Source of the DNA: Pseudochelatococcus lubricantis | Lineage (GTDB): Bacteria; Pseudomonadota; Alphaproteobacteria; Rhizobiales; Beijerinckiaceae | NCBI RefSeq assembly: GCF_011762225.1 | Contig: NZ_JAASQI010000001.1 | Coordinates: 248,001-312,000, forward strand | Length of the DNA stretch: 64,000 nt | Direction of reading: 5' to 3' | Shown: one piece after another, positions 25,790 to 35,052 of the stretch | Position numbering within the stretch: position 1 is the first letter of the stretch | Layout of the letters: each line of letters begins with the position of its first letter | Made by a program: the position numbers and the translations under genes | The notes under the pieces: model-generated | Told to the model about the DNA's origin: nothing | The model's input: the letters and a program-made list of their open reading frames with translations, nothing else | Databases searched by the model: none

Positions 25790-28700
25790 TCAACTCAACG
25801 AAAGCCGCCGCAGCCTGTCGGCGATCACGGGCGCAATATGCGCGGCCGCCGCCGCGCCCGTCAGGTGGGCATGGAGCGACGGCACGTCGTGCACGTCGAG
25901 CGACGCCGCATAAGGCGTCCACAATTGCGGCGTCAGATCGGTGCCCGCATGGTCGAGGGCGGCGCGAAAGTAGAGAACCCCGCCGGGGTAGAAGCGATGC
26001 CAGTGCCCGCGCACCAGGCGGTTGTTCGCCGCCACCACCTGCACGACGCCGGTCAGCGCGCGGTCGGAGAGCAGTCCGAGCGGGTTGTCGATGCCGCGCA
26101 GATACGCGACCACCTTCTCCCGCGTCAGCGGCCCGTCGCCGAGTTCCGACACGTCATGGCCGGCGATCTGCACCAGCGCCTTCAGCGAGACATCTTCCGA
26201 GGGATCGGACTGGTCGCGCCAGCTATCGCTCGGATAGGCGTCGAGCAGAGCGAGAAGCCCGTGCGGCGCACCGCTTTCCACCAGTTGCACGGCCATGGCA
26301 TGGGCGATGATGCCGCCTACCGACCAGCCCGCGAGGTGGATGGGCCCGTCCGGCACGATGGTGCGGGCGAGGGCGATGTAATCGGCCGCCATCGTCTCGA
26401 TGCTGGCGGGCGCGGGCGCCTGCGGATCGAGCCCGCGCGCCTGCAGGCCGTAGACAGCGTGCGCCGGGAGGGCGCGCGCGAGGCCCCCGTAGCACCACGA
26501 GATGCCGCCGGCGGGGTGGATGCAGAACAGCGGGCTCGCCCCCCGCCCGTCGTTGAGGCGGATGAGCGGTGCAAGCCCCTCGTTCTCGGTGGCGGAAAAA
26601 CCGTTACCCGGCGCGCAAGCCGCGTCGATCCGGGCCGCGAGCCGCGCCACGGTGGGATCGGTGAACACCACGCCGAGACCGAACGGGTTGCCGCCGAGTG
26701 CCTGCGCCCAGTCGTCGCGCACCTGCTGCATGAGCTTCGCCGCGAGCAGGGAATGCCCGCCGAGGCTGAAGAAGTCGTCGTCCGCCGCGATCGTGGCCTC
26801 GTCGAGCCGGAGGCAGCGCGCGAACAGGGCCGCGACGCGCTTTTCGGTCGCGCTCTCCGGCTTGCGCCCGGCGTGGCCGGCGAAGGCCGGTTCCGGCAGG
26901 GCCTTGCGGTCGAGTTTGCCGTTGGCGGAAAGCGGCAGGCGCGCCAGCGTCACGAAGGCGGCGGGCACCATGTAGTCCGGCACGCGCGCGGCGATGGCGG
27001 CGCGCAGCCGCTCCGTGTCGATGTCTCGGCCGGGCTTCTGCGTGACATAGGCGACGAGCCGCTTGCCGCCTGCGCCGTCGTCGCGCGCATCGACCACCGC
27101 CTGCGCCACCGCTTCGTCCGCGAGCGCCGCCGCCTCGATCTCGCCGAGTTCGATGCGCAGGCCGCGCAGCTTCACCTGATGGTCCGTGCGGCCGAGGAAC
27201 ACGATGGCGCCGTCCTCGCGCGCCAGCGCCAGATCGCCGGTGCGGTACATCCGCTCGCCGGGAAAGAACGGGTCCGCGACGAACCGCTCGTCCGTGAGTT
27301 CCGGCTGGCCGAGATAGCCGCGTGCGAGTTGCCGGCCGGAAAGGTAGAGTTCGCCGACGATTCCCGCCGGCAGGGGGCGGCGGCGCGCGTCGAGCACGTA
27401 AAGCCGCGTGTTCCACACCGGGAAGCCGATCGGCACAGGCTGGCTGCGGTCGGCGGCGGAAGCCTCCCAGTAGCTCACATCCACCGCCGCTTCCGTGGGG
27501 CCGTAGAGGTTGTGCAACTCGCCCGCAATCAGCTCGTGGAAGCGGTCGCGCAGCTTCGCCGGCAGCTCCTCGCCCGAGACGAAGACGCGGCGGATGGCGA
27601 GGCCCCGCACCTTCGGCTCGTCGAGAAACAGCGCCAGCATGGAGGGCACGAAATGCATCGTGGTGACGGCGTGTTCGCGCACCAGCGCCGCGAGCGCGCC
27701 GGGGTCCTTGTGGGTGTCGGGCGGCGCGACGACGAGCGTGGCGCCGGTGATGAAGGGCAGGAAGAACTCCCACACCGAAACGTCGAACGTGGCCGGCGTC
27801 TTCTGAAGGATGCGGTCGCCGGGACCGATGCCGTAGTGCGCCGCCATCCACAGCAGGCGGTTGACGATGGCCCGGTGCTCCACCACCACGCCCTTGGGCA
27901 CGCCGGTCGACCCGGAGGTATAGATGATATAGGCCGCATCCCCCGGTGCGGGGTCGTGGAAGGGCTCGCCGTCGGGGGGTGCCGCGTCCTCCTCGTCGAT
28001 GACAAACGGCGGCGCGCCTTCCGGCAGCCTGTGCCGCAACTCGCGCGTGGTGACGACGACACGCGGGGCGGCTGATCGCAGGATGCGCGTCAGGCGCTCG
28101 CGCGGATGGTCGGCATCGAGCGGCAGATAGGCGGCGCCGAGCCGCACGATCGCGAGCAGTGCGAGCACGAGATGGCGCGAGCGCGGCAAGGCCACGGCCA
28201 CCGCGTCGCCCGGCTTCACGCCGGCCGCGCGCAGCCGGTGCGCGAAGGCCGCCGTTTCACGCTCCAGTTCCGCATAGGTCCAGCGCTGCGCACCCTCGGC
28301 GAGCGCAGGCGCGTCGGGCGTGCTGCGGGCGGTGCACGCCAGCAGCGCGGCAAGCGTCGTCTCGGCGACGGGATGCGCGGTCGCCCGCTGCGCGGCAAAC
28401 CACTGACCGTATTCGTCGGGGGAGAGCGTCGGCGCATCGGCGAGGCGCTCCGCCTGGGCTGCGGCATGCACGAAAGCGATGAAGCGCCGCCCGAGCTGCC
28501 GCGTCCGGTCCGCGGAATAGAGCGCGGGATTCGCGTCGAGTTCCAGGCGGATTTGCCGGCCTTCCCGGTCTGCGCGCAGCGTGAAGGTAAGGTCGTCGAC
28601 GGCGCCGGCGCCGGGCACCGCGATGTCGGAGGCCACGCCATGCAGGCCGAGCGGCTCGTCGAAGGGCAGGATGTTGATGAGCGGGCCGTAGAGGCGGCGA

Positions 28701-29758
28701 TCCTGCCCGATCAGGCCCAGGTCGCGTCGCAACTGCTCGCTGCGGTAACGTCCGTGGCGGCGCGTCCGCGTGAGCTTGCGGGCGGTGTCGGCGGCAAGGT
28801 CGCCGAGCGGCGCATCCTCGTCCACGCGCACGCGCACCGGCAGCACATTCATCACCATGGACGGCACGCGCGCCGACGCGGAGCCGAAGCGGCCCATGTG
28901 TGGCACGCCGATGATGGCCTCATCGCCGCCCGCATGGCGGACGATGAAGGCGCCGGCCAGCGTTGTCAGCAGATCGGGCCAGCTCAGACCCATGTCCGCT
29001 GCCCGCGCCGTCAGCGCCCTGGCGGTTTCTTCCGGTAGGGAAAGCGTGAAGCGGTGGAAACTGTGCGCGCTCGCCGCCTCGCCCGGCGCGATGCCGGCGA
29101 CATGCGGCCTGTCCGCGAACAGGTCGTGCCAGAACGCCCGCTCCCGGTCCTCGCGGGTGCTGCCAGCATAGGCCGCGTCCTCGGCGAGATAGCCGGAAAA
29201 CGCCCCGAATTCAGTCTCTTGCGCGGGAACGGCAGCCACGGCCTCGTTATAGAGCGCGGCAATACGGCGGTTGAGCAGCGCGGTGCCGAAACCATCGATC
29301 ACCAGATGGTGGATGTTCTGATGCCACAGGTAAAGGCCCGGTCCGACAACCAGCAGATGCTCCGTGACCAGCGGATCGCGGGTAGGATCACGCGGGCGGG
29401 CCATGTCGCGGTCGATGTGGGCGCGCGCGGCGGCGAGGGGATCGCTCTCACGGCTGAAATCGAAGATCGAAAGCGCGGCCGGGGGCGCTGCGCCGATCGT
29501 CTGCTCCGGCCCGTCGCGTCCGTCGATGAAGCGCGCGGCGAGCGCGGGCGCTTCCCGCAGGGCCTGCTCCACCGCCGCCTTGAAGGCGTCGCGGTCGAGC
29601 GGGCCCGACAGCGTGACGATCTGCCCGGTGTTGAAGACGGGATTTTCCGGGTCGAGCCGTTGCGCGAACCAGATGCCCTCCTGCGCCTGCAGGAGCGGAT
29701 GACGCTCCGGCGGCGATGGACTGGGCCGGCCGGCGGCCGGCGCGGGAGTGGCGGTCAT
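25790..29758 (-). CDS. entF: Siderophore NRPS, C-A-T-TE, predicted serine-activating (EntF/DhbF-like)
   Basis: The 1322-residue synthetase has condensation (about 18-430, active site HHLVIDG), adenylation (about 445-945), carrier (about 970-1040, GGHSLLAAK) and thioesterase (about 1065-1315, GWSVGG) domains. Adenylation motifs include YTSGSTGVPKG, NLYGPTEAAVDVSYW, YRTGDLA and NGKLDRK. Reading FDVSVWEFF, TTMHFVPSM, VFVSGE and the GPTEAAVDV region as specificity positions gives a code close to the known serine code DVWHFSLVDK. It should join DHB from the carrier protein to L-serine and release or cyclise the product, as EntF does. It starts two bases after the carrier-protein gene. The number of DHB-Ser units cannot be read from sequence. 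Confidence 0.93.
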   Translation of the reverse strand: MTATPAPAAGRPSPSPPERHPLLQAQEGIWFAQRLDPENPVFNTGQIVTLSGPLDRDAFKAAVEQALREAPALAARFIDGRDGPEQTIGAAPPAALSIFDFSRESDPLAAARAHIDRDMARPRDPTRDPLVTEHLLVVGPGLYLWHQNIHHLVIDGFGTALLNRRIAALYNEAVAAVPAQETEFGAFSGYLAEDAAYAGSTREDRERAFWHDLFADRPHVAGIAPGEAASAHSFHRFTLSLPEETARALTARAADMGLSWPDLLTTLAGAFIVRHAGGDEAIIGVPHMGRFGSASARVPSMVMNVLPVRVRVDEDAPLGDLAADTARKLTRTRRHGRYRSEQLRRDLGLIGQDRRLYGPLINILPFDEPLGLHGVASDIAVPGAGAVDDLTFTLRADREGRQIRLELDANPALYSADRTRQLGRRFIAFVHAAAQAERLADAPTLSPDEYGQWFAAQRATAHPVAETTLAALLACTARSTPDAPALAEGAQRWTYAELERETAAFAHRLRAAGVKPGDAVAVALPRSRHLVLALLAIVRLGAAYLPLDADHPRERLTRILRSAAPRVVVTTRELRHRLPEGAPPFVIDEEDAAPPDGEPFHDPAPGDAAYIIYTSGSTGVPKGVVVEHRAIVNRLLWMAAHYGIGPGDRILQKTPATFDVSVWEFFLPFITGATLVVAPPDTHKDPGALAALVREHAVTTMHFVPSMLALFLDEPKVRGLAIRRVFVSGEELPAKLRDRFHELIAGELHNLYGPTEAAVDVSYWEASAADRSQPVPIGFPVWNTRLYVLDARRRPLPAGIVGELYLSGRQLARGYLGQPELTDERFVADPFFPGERMYRTGDLALAREDGAIVFLGRTDHQVKLRGLRIELGEIEAAALADEAVAQAVVDARDDGAGGKRLVAYVTQKPGRDIDTERLRAAIAARVPDYMVPAAFVTLARLPLSANGKLDRKALPEPAFAGHAGRKPESATEKRVAALFARCLRLDEATIAADDDFFSLGGHSLLAAKLMQQVRDDWAQALGGNPFGLGVVFTDPTVARLAARIDAACAPGNGFSATENEGLAPLIRLNDGRGASPLFCIHPAGGISWCYGGLARALPAHAVYGLQARGLDPQAPAPASIETMAADYIALARTIVPDGPIHLAGWSVGGIIAHAMAVQLVESGAPHGLLALLDAYPSDSWRDQSDPSEDVSLKALVQIAGHDVSELGDGPLTREKVVAYLRGIDNPLGLLSDRALTGVVQVVAANNRLVRGHWHRFYPGGVLYFRAALDHAGTDLTPQLWTPYAASLDVHDVPSLHAHLTGAAAAAHIAPVIADRLRRLSLS

Positions 29759-29760
29759 GG

Positions 29761-30012
29761 TTACTCTGCCGGATGGCGGCCGGCCAGATGACGGCTGGCG
29801 ATAGCCCACCAGCGCGCCAGCGTCGGCTTTTCGGCAAGCTGCGCGAAGTCGAGCTTCACGCCCAGATCGCTCCAGCGCTGCACCAGCGCCATGGCGCGGA
29901 TGGAATCGAGGCCGAGATCGATCAGGCTGTCGTCGTCGCCGATTTCGGAAGCATCCTCGCCGATGATGCGGGCGATGTCGGCGCGCATAGTGTCTTTCGT
30001 GAAGGCGCTCAT
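29761..30012 (-). CDS. Stand-alone aryl carrier protein for DHB
   Basis: The 83-residue protein is a single carrier domain. The phosphopantetheine serine is Ser37 in DLGLDSIRAM, and FAQLAEKPTLARWW matches the C-terminal helix of the EntB carrier domain. In enterobactin and bacillibactin systems this domain is fused to the isochorismatase (EntB/DhbB). Here the two are separate adjacent genes, with four bases between them. It should accept DHB from EntE and deliver it to the NRPS condensation domain. The Sfp-type transferase at 23.5 kb is the likely activator. Confidence 0.92.
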   Translation of the reverse strand: MSAFTKDTMRADIARIIGEDASEIGDDDSLIDLGLDSIRAMALVQRWSDLGVKLDFAQLAEKPTLARWWAIASRHLAGRHPAE

Positions 30013-30016
30013 CGGT

Positions 30017-30649
30017 TCACAGGCTCTCCAGCAGGTGGTTCGTCAGGGTGGCGACGGCGCAGCGTTCCGCCGCGTAGTTCACGGCCAGATCGTGCTTCTC
30101 GCGCGAGAAGTCCGCCACCGCGTCGGCGACAAAGAAAGGCTCGATATCGCGCTGGAATGCTTCCGCCGTGGTCATGAGGCAGCCGATGTGAGCATAGATG
30201 CCGGTGACAATCAATTGGTCGCGGTTACGCACGCGCATCAGGTGTTCCAGATTGGAACGCTGGAAAGCGCTGTAGCGCCACTTGTGCAGGACGAAGTCGC
30301 CATCGAAGGGCGCGAGCACGGCGTGGATGTCCTGATGCTCCGGCCGCGTGCTCATGCCCGGCCCCCAGAAATCGCGTTGCAGGCCCCGGTCGCGCGGATC
30401 CTGATCGCCCTCCTGCGCGGTGTAGAAGATCGGGATGCCGAGCAGATGCGCATGGCGGCGCAGCCGGTCGATGTTGGCTATGACCTGCCGGATCGGCAAG
30501 GCATCGGCGGGGAAGGGCGCCAGGAAATAGTTCTGCATGTCGTGGATCAGCAGGGCAGCGCGGTCGCGACTCGCCCGCCATGGCACGCGCGCCGCGGGCA
30601 GGTTGCGCGCGTCCGGCAGGGCATAGGCGCTGATGCTCGGCAATCCCAT
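30017..30649 (-). CDS. entB: Isochorismatase (EntB-type, without carrier domain)
   Basis: The 210-residue enzyme converts isochorismate to 2,3-dihydro-2,3-dihydroxybenzoate and pyruvate. It closely follows the EntB N-terminal domain: YALPDARNLP, the catalytic Asp in LLIHDMQNYF (near 37), Lys in LHKWRYSAF (near 122), and TGIYAHIGCL followed by FVADAVADFSR. It ends where the EntB linker would start, so the carrier domain is missing and is supplied by the next gene. EntE ends three bases upstream of its start. It is cytoplasmic and part of the siderophore operon. Confidence 0.95.
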   Translation of the reverse strand: MGLPSISAYALPDARNLPAARVPWRASRDRAALLIHDMQNYFLAPFPADALPIRQVIANIDRLRRHAHLLGIPIFYTAQEGDQDPRDRGLQRDFWGPGMSTRPEHQDIHAVLAPFDGDFVLHKWRYSAFQRSNLEHLMRVRNRDQLIVTGIYAHIGCLMTTAEAFQRDIEPFFVADAVADFSREKHDLAVNYAAERCAVATLTNHLLESL

Positions 30650-30652
30650 CGT

Positions 30653-32323
30653 TCAATCCTTCTCTTGCGTCTGCGCGCGGGCTTCCGCCGCGTCCGCTTC
30701 CAGCAGACGCTGGCGTAGCGTGGCGCGCAGGTCCTTGCGGCTGACCTTGCCGACGGCTGTCGTATGGAAGCTGTCCACGAACACCACCCGGTCCGGCACC
30801 TTGAAGGCGGCGAGGCCCCGTTCGCGCACCCACGACTTGAGCGCCAGCGGCCTGAGCCCCGCGCCCTCGGGGACGGACTTGCGTGGAATGACGAAGGCGC
30901 AGGAGCGCTCGCCGAGATAGGGATCGGGAATGGATACCACCGCCGCGTCGAACACCCCGGGATGCGCAAGGAGATGGTCCTCGATCTCTTCCGCGGAGAC
31001 CTTCTCGCCGCCGCGGTTGATCTGGTCCTTGGCGCGGCCCTGCACCACGAGATTGCCGTCCGGCCGCAGCAATACGATGTCGCCGGTGCGGTAATAGCCT
31101 TCCGGCGTGAACGAACGGGCGTTGGCCTCCGGCTCATTGAAATACTGGCGGATGGTATAGGGGCCGCGTGTCAGCAGGTTGCCCGGCGTGCCGGGCGCCA
31201 CGGGCCTGTCGTCGTCGTCCACGATCAGCAGTTCGTCGTCCGGGCTGATCGGGCGGCCCTGCGTTTCCGTGACGACCTCCTCGCTGTCGTCGAGGCGGGT
31301 GTAGTTGACGAGCCCTTCCGCCATGCCGAACACTTGCTGCAGCACCGGCCCGAACACCGCCTGGATGCGCCGCGCCACTTCCGGCGTCAGCTTCGCGCCG
31401 CCCGCCTGCAGCACTTTAAGGCTGGAGAGGTCGTGCGTCGTGGTTCGCGCCGCGTCCGCCCACACCAGTGCGAGCGGCGGCACGAGGCCGGTGATGGTCA
31501 CCTTCTCGCGCGCGATCAGCGGAAACGCCGCATCCGGCGCGGGGGAGGGGCTGAGCACCACCGTGCCGCCGCCATGGAGCGTGCCGAAAGTGCCGGGCGA
31601 GCTCATGGGATAGTTATGCGCGATGGGCAGCGCGCCGAGATACACGCTGGTTTCGTCCATCCGGCAAATCTCGTTGCTGCCACGCAGGCTGTAGATATAG
31701 TCGTCATGCGTGCGCGGAATGAGCTTGGAAAGGCCGGTGCTGCCGCCGGAAATCTGGAGGAAGGCGACATCGGAGGGCAAGGGGCCTTCCGGCAGCGGCC
31801 CGTCATGCTTCTCCACCGCGGCGAGCGGCGTGAAGGGGCCGGCGTCGTCGGCCGCGACGATCACATGGCCGAGAGCCGGCACCTTCGCCCTTACCTCCGC
31901 CGCGAGAGCGCGATAGTCGAAGCCCTCGAACGTATCCGTTATCACGTAACCGCGCGCTTCCGTGCGGGTGAGGAAATGCTCGATCTCGGTGGAGCGATGC
32001 GCGGGCAGCGCGAAGACGGGCAGGATGCCGGCGCGGAACAGGCCGAAGACGACGCTGAAGAATGGCGCGACGTTCGGCAGTTGCACCACCACGCGCTCTC
32101 CGGCGCGAAAGCCCAGCGCCGCGAAGCCGCGCGCCACCGCGTCCGCGCGCGCGTCCAGCTCGGCATAGGTCCAGCGCGTGTCGCCCGCCACGATGGCGGT
32201 GCGATCGGCGAAGCGGCCGGCGCGGTCGCGCAGCATGGCGCCGAACGTCTCGCCGCGCCAGTAGCCGGCCTCCCGGTAGCGTGCGGCCAGTTCCTCGGGC
32301 CATTTCTGGATTGCCGGAATCAC
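30653..32323 (-). CDS. entE: 2,3-dihydroxybenzoate-AMP ligase EntE
   Basis: The 556-residue ligase adenylates DHB and loads it on the aryl carrier protein. It has the P-loop SGGSTGLSK (near 195), the aryl-acid pocket segment [10 protein letters not shown] (Asn conserved in EntE/DhbE), [18 protein letters not shown] and the C-terminal catalytic lysine in [10 protein letters not shown]. Length and N-terminus match EntE. It sits between entC (75 bp upstream) and the isochorismatase gene (3 bp downstream). The 75-bp gap from entC is the longest in the operon. Confidence 0.95.
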   Translation of the reverse strand: MIPAIQKWPEELAARYREAGYWRGETFGAMLRDRAGRFADRTAIVAGDTRWTYAELDARADAVARGFAALGFRAGERVVVQLPNVAPFFSVVFGLFRAGILPVFALPAHRSTEIEHFLTRTEARGYVITDTFEGFDYRALAAEVRAKVPALGHVIVAADDAGPFTPLAAVEKHDGPLPEGPLPSDVAFLQISGGSTGLSKLIPRTHDDYIYSLRGSNEICRMDETSVYLGALPIAHNYPMSSPGTFGTLHGGGTVVLSPSPAPDAAFPLIAREKVTITGLVPPLALVWADAARTTTHDLSSLKVLQAGGAKLTPEVARRIQAVFGPVLQQVFGMAEGLVNYTRLDDSEEVVTETQGRPISPDDELLIVDDDDRPVAPGTPGNLLTRGPYTIRQYFNEPEANARSFTPEGYYRTGDIVLLRPDGNLVVQGRAKDQINRGGEKVSAEEIEDHLLAHPGVFDAAVVSIPDPYLGERSCAFVIPRKSVPEGAGLRPLALKSWVRERGLAAFKVPDRVVFVDSFHTTAVGKVSRKDLRATLRQRLLEADAAEARAQTQEKD

Positions 32324-32398
32324 GTTGCATCCTCCTCATGCCGCTCAGTGCGGACCGCGCTTGCGGCGCGGGACGGGGCGTATCGCCAGTCTGCCGCG

Positions 32399-33595
32399 TC
32401 AGCGCGGCTCCTGCGTCCTGCCGGCTTCGTCGATGCCGAGCGCGGCGAGCAGGGCCGCGAACTTCGCCGAGGTCTCGGCGACTTCCGACTCGGGATCGGA
32501 ACCCGGCACGATGCCCGCCCCCGCATAGAGGCGTGCCGTCGCACCGGAAAATTCCGCGCAACGGATCGCCACCATCCAGCGTCCGTCTCCCGCGCGATCC
32601 GCCCAGCCCACCGCCCCTGCGTAGAAGCCGCGGTCGAAGTCCTCCAGCGTGGCAATCGCCTCGCGCGCCGTTGCCCGTGGCAGGCCGCAGACGGCGGGCG
32701 TGGGATGCAGGGCGGCAGCGAGTTCAACGACGGACACTGCCGGATCCTTCAGCTCGCCGTCAATGGCCGTGCCCAGATGCCACATGGAGGCGGTCGAGAC
32801 CAGCGACGGGCCTTCCGGCGCGGACAGCGCGCGGCAATAGGGGGTGAGCGTGTCGAGGATGGCCTCGACCACGAAGGCATGCTCGCGCAGGTCCTTTTCC
32901 GAGTGCAGCAGGCCGTCCGCGGAGGCCCTGTCGGCGGCGGCGTCGGCGTGGCGGCGCGCGGAGCCGGCGAGCGGCGCGGAGCGGACCGTGCCGCCGCGCT
33001 TGTCCACGAGCAGCTCGGGGCTGGCGCCGACGAGCGTGCGCGGTGCGCCCGACGCAGCCGCCGGCAGCGGCACCGCATAGGTCGTGATGGTGGAGTCCTG
33101 CGCGAGGCGCGTCAGCACCGCATCGAGATCGATGGCGTGGGGGGCTGTCACGAGCAGGCTGCGCGCCAGCACGACCTTGCGCAGGGCCGCAGCTTCGTCG
33201 TTCAGCAGCGCGAGCGCGCGCGCGACGCTGTCGGCGTAGGTCGCGGCCGGCGGCTCGGCGATGCTGGTCCAGCCTCCCGCCGCGCGCGGCAGCGACCGCA
33301 CCTTGCCGATGGGCGCGGCCGCGGACACGCTTTCCGGCGCGTAGAGGTGCGCCGCGGCCGTCCGGTCGAAGGGCAGGGCGCCGACGAGCAGCGTCGCGTG
33401 GCGCTGCTCCTTCCAGAACACCTCGACGGCGGCGGCGAGGCTGCCGGCGGCTGTCGGCGCGAGGCTGCAGCCCGCGCCATGGCCGACGAGCGTTCCGCCG
33501 GCTCCACTGAAAACGAAAGGCGCGGCGAAGCCCGCGTTCTCGATATCGCTGCCTTCGGCGGGTTGACGCATTGCGACACTTGCCATTCTGTTCAC
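32399..33595 (-). CDS. entC: Isochorismate synthase EntC
   Basis: The 398-residue chorismate-binding enzyme makes isochorismate, the first committed step to DHB. It shows ASPELLV, PLAGSARR, SEKDLREH, LHPTPAVCG, GFYAGAVGW and the C-terminal RLYAGAGIVPGSDP motif, all as in EntC/DhbC. The GTG at 33595 overlaps the preceding stop (GTGA), suggesting coupling to the binding-protein gene; ATG 33586 is an in-frame alternative. It starts the biosynthetic part of the operon. Confidence 0.94.
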   Translation of the reverse strand: MNRMASVAMRQPAEGSDIENAGFAAPFVFSGAGGTLVGHGAGCSLAPTAAGSLAAAVEVFWKEQRHATLLVGALPFDRTAAAHLYAPESVSAAAPIGKVRSLPRAAGGWTSIAEPPAATYADSVARALALLNDEAAALRKVVLARSLLVTAPHAIDLDAVLTRLAQDSTITTYAVPLPAAASGAPRTLVGASPELLVDKRGGTVRSAPLAGSARRHADAAADRASADGLLHSEKDLREHAFVVEAILDTLTPYCRALSAPEGPSLVSTASMWHLGTAIDGELKDPAVSVVELAAALHPTPAVCGLPRATAREAIATLEDFDRGFYAGAVGWADRAGDGRWMVAIRCAEFSGATARLYAGAGIVPGSDPESEVAETSAKFAALLAALGIDEAGRTQEPR

Positions 33596-34788
33596 TCGGA
33601 TGATGCGCCGCCGGCCTGCTGGCGCAGGTCGATCCAGTTTGGCCCCGCGAGCGGGACGGCGAGGAAACGTGTGTTCAGCTCTTCGATCGTCTTGTCCGGA
33701 TCGACGTCGGCGAAAAGTTCGGGATGGATCCAGTTGGCGAGCCGTTCGGCGACGAGGATGTCGAGCGGCGAGTTGAGAAGCTGATGCGCTAGCCCGTGCA
33801 CCTCGCCGCGCTCGACGGGGGCGAGGGAGGCGATGCCCGGCCGCGCCGCCATGCGCGCCAGCGAAGCCCGCGCTTCAGCGGGCGAGAATTCCGGCCCGAT
33901 GACGAAACCGCCGGCCTTCGCGGTGTGCGGGCCGCCGGTGGCGATGTAGATTTCCGGCTCCGCGCTGATGATGTACTCGATGCCAAGCTTGCCGCTGGCG
34001 CCGGGCAGCACGTCCGCGCCGATATTATGGCCACCGGCGAGTTCGACGTAATTGCCGACATTGCCCCGCCCCGGCGAGTTGCAGCATTCCGTCAGCCCGG
34101 CGTGCACTTCCAGGAAAACACGCGGGCGCCGGAGGGCCGGCGTCTGCGCGATCCGCCCGGTGATGCGCTTCAGATGCGCGTCCCGGAAGTCGATGAAGGC
34201 CTGCGCCCGTTCTTCCGCCCCGATCAGGCGGCCGAGGATGAGCAAGCTCTTCTCCAGGTTTTCGAGCGGCTGCGAGAAGAAGTCGATGAAGACGACGGGA
34301 ATGCCGGCCGCCTCGATCTGGCGGATCTGCTCCGGGTTCGGTCCCAGCCCGTCGCGGAAGATCGCCACGTCGGGCGCGACGTCGATGACCTGTTCGACGG
34401 AGAGAGAGTCCGCCGAACCGGCAATGCGCGGCTTGTCGGCGATGGCGGGAAAACGCTCGCGATAGGCGCCGTAGGCGGCGTCGCCGAGACGGTGGACGTC
34501 GTGCGGCCATGCGGCCACGAGCGAAACCGGATCGTCCGCCATCAGCGACAGGGCGATCAGATAACGTCCGTCGTCGATCAGAAGCCGCTGTGCCGGCCGG
34601 GGAAGGGAGATCGTCCTGCCCGCGATATCCGTTACCGTGACGGGCCGAACGTCCTGGGCACGGGCTTGGACAACAGAATCAAGAATAATTATAAAAGAAA
34701 TCGAAAGCACGAGAGAAAGCATACGCACGAGAAAAGGAACACGGCGAACTATGATATACAGTTTAGAATTATTATATTGTGATTGCAT
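33592..34788 (-). CDS. Periplasmic iron-siderophore binding protein (FecB/BtuF fold)
   Basis: The 398-residue protein has an N-terminal signal segment (about 22-46, ending QARAQ) and the type III periplasmic binding fold: VTVTDIAGRTISLPRPAQRLLIDD, then the SADSLSVEQVIDVAPDVAIF half, a long linking helix and the C-terminal lobe. It should carry ferric siderophore through the periplasm. It leads the siderophore operon, but no FecCD permease or ATPase gene is near, so the transporter must be elsewhere. ATG 34788 is called; ATG 34722, just before the hydrophobic core, is an alternative. It is longer than the usual ~300 residues of this family. Confidence 0.83.
   Translation of the reverse strand: MQSQYNNSKLYIIVRRVPFLVRMLSLVLSISFIIILDSVVQARAQDVRPVTVTDIAGRTISLPRPAQRLLIDDGRYLIALSLMADDPVSLVAAWPHDVHRLGDAAYGAYRERFPAIADKPRIAGSADSLSVEQVIDVAPDVAIFRDGLGPNPEQIRQIEAAGIPVVFIDFFSQPLENLEKSLLILGRLIGAEERAQAFIDFRDAHLKRITGRIAQTPALRRPRVFLEVHAGLTECCNSPGRGNVGNYVELAGGHNIGADVLPGASGKLGIEYIISAEPEIYIATGGPHTAKAGGFVIGPEFSPAEARASLARMAARPGIASLAPVERGEVHGLAHQLLNSPLDILVAERLANWIHPELFADVDPDKTIEELNTRFLAVPLAGPNWIDLRQQAGGASSE
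34762..34778 (-). promoter_or_regulatory. Candidate Irr/ICE-type iron box at the siderophore operon 5' end
   Basis: On the minus strand AATATAATAATTCTAAA resembles the iron-control element TTTAGAAC-N-ATTCTAAA: the right half is perfect and the left half is weak. The surrounding DNA is very AT-rich. If ATG 34722 is the true start, the box lies in the leader; otherwise it overlaps the first codons. Weak but placed where Irr control is expected. Confidence 0.35.
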
Positions 34789-35052
34789 TTAGCTGAGTTC
34801 TCGCGTTTCTCGTTGGATGGCTATGTGCCGGCGCGAGCTATAAGTCAATATCCTGCATGGCCGCCAGCCATGCGTTGCGGGCAGGCGCGGACATCACGTT
34901 TTCCTGAACGGTTCACTTTCCCGCGAGATCGCGGCTCCGCGATCTATTTCCGTATTCTTGAGGTGTGGCGTTTCCTCAACGCGGCCGCCGCGCGGGCAGG
35001 AGGCGGCACATACATGCGGCACATACATAAGGCGGAACGGCGCCTGGGGCCG

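Noticed and set aside
29744-29762. Iteron-like word GGGAGTGGCGGTCATGGTT at the NRPS start
   Set aside because: Only about 14 of 19 positions match and it overlaps the NRPS start codon. Chance is a sufficient explanation. A similar weak match near 29230 was rejected for the same reason.
25838-33784. Very long plus-strand open frames (745 and 1006 residues) across the siderophore genes
   Set aside because: They are Arg/His-rich shadows of the NRPS and entC/entE genes. Open antisense frames are common at this GC content.
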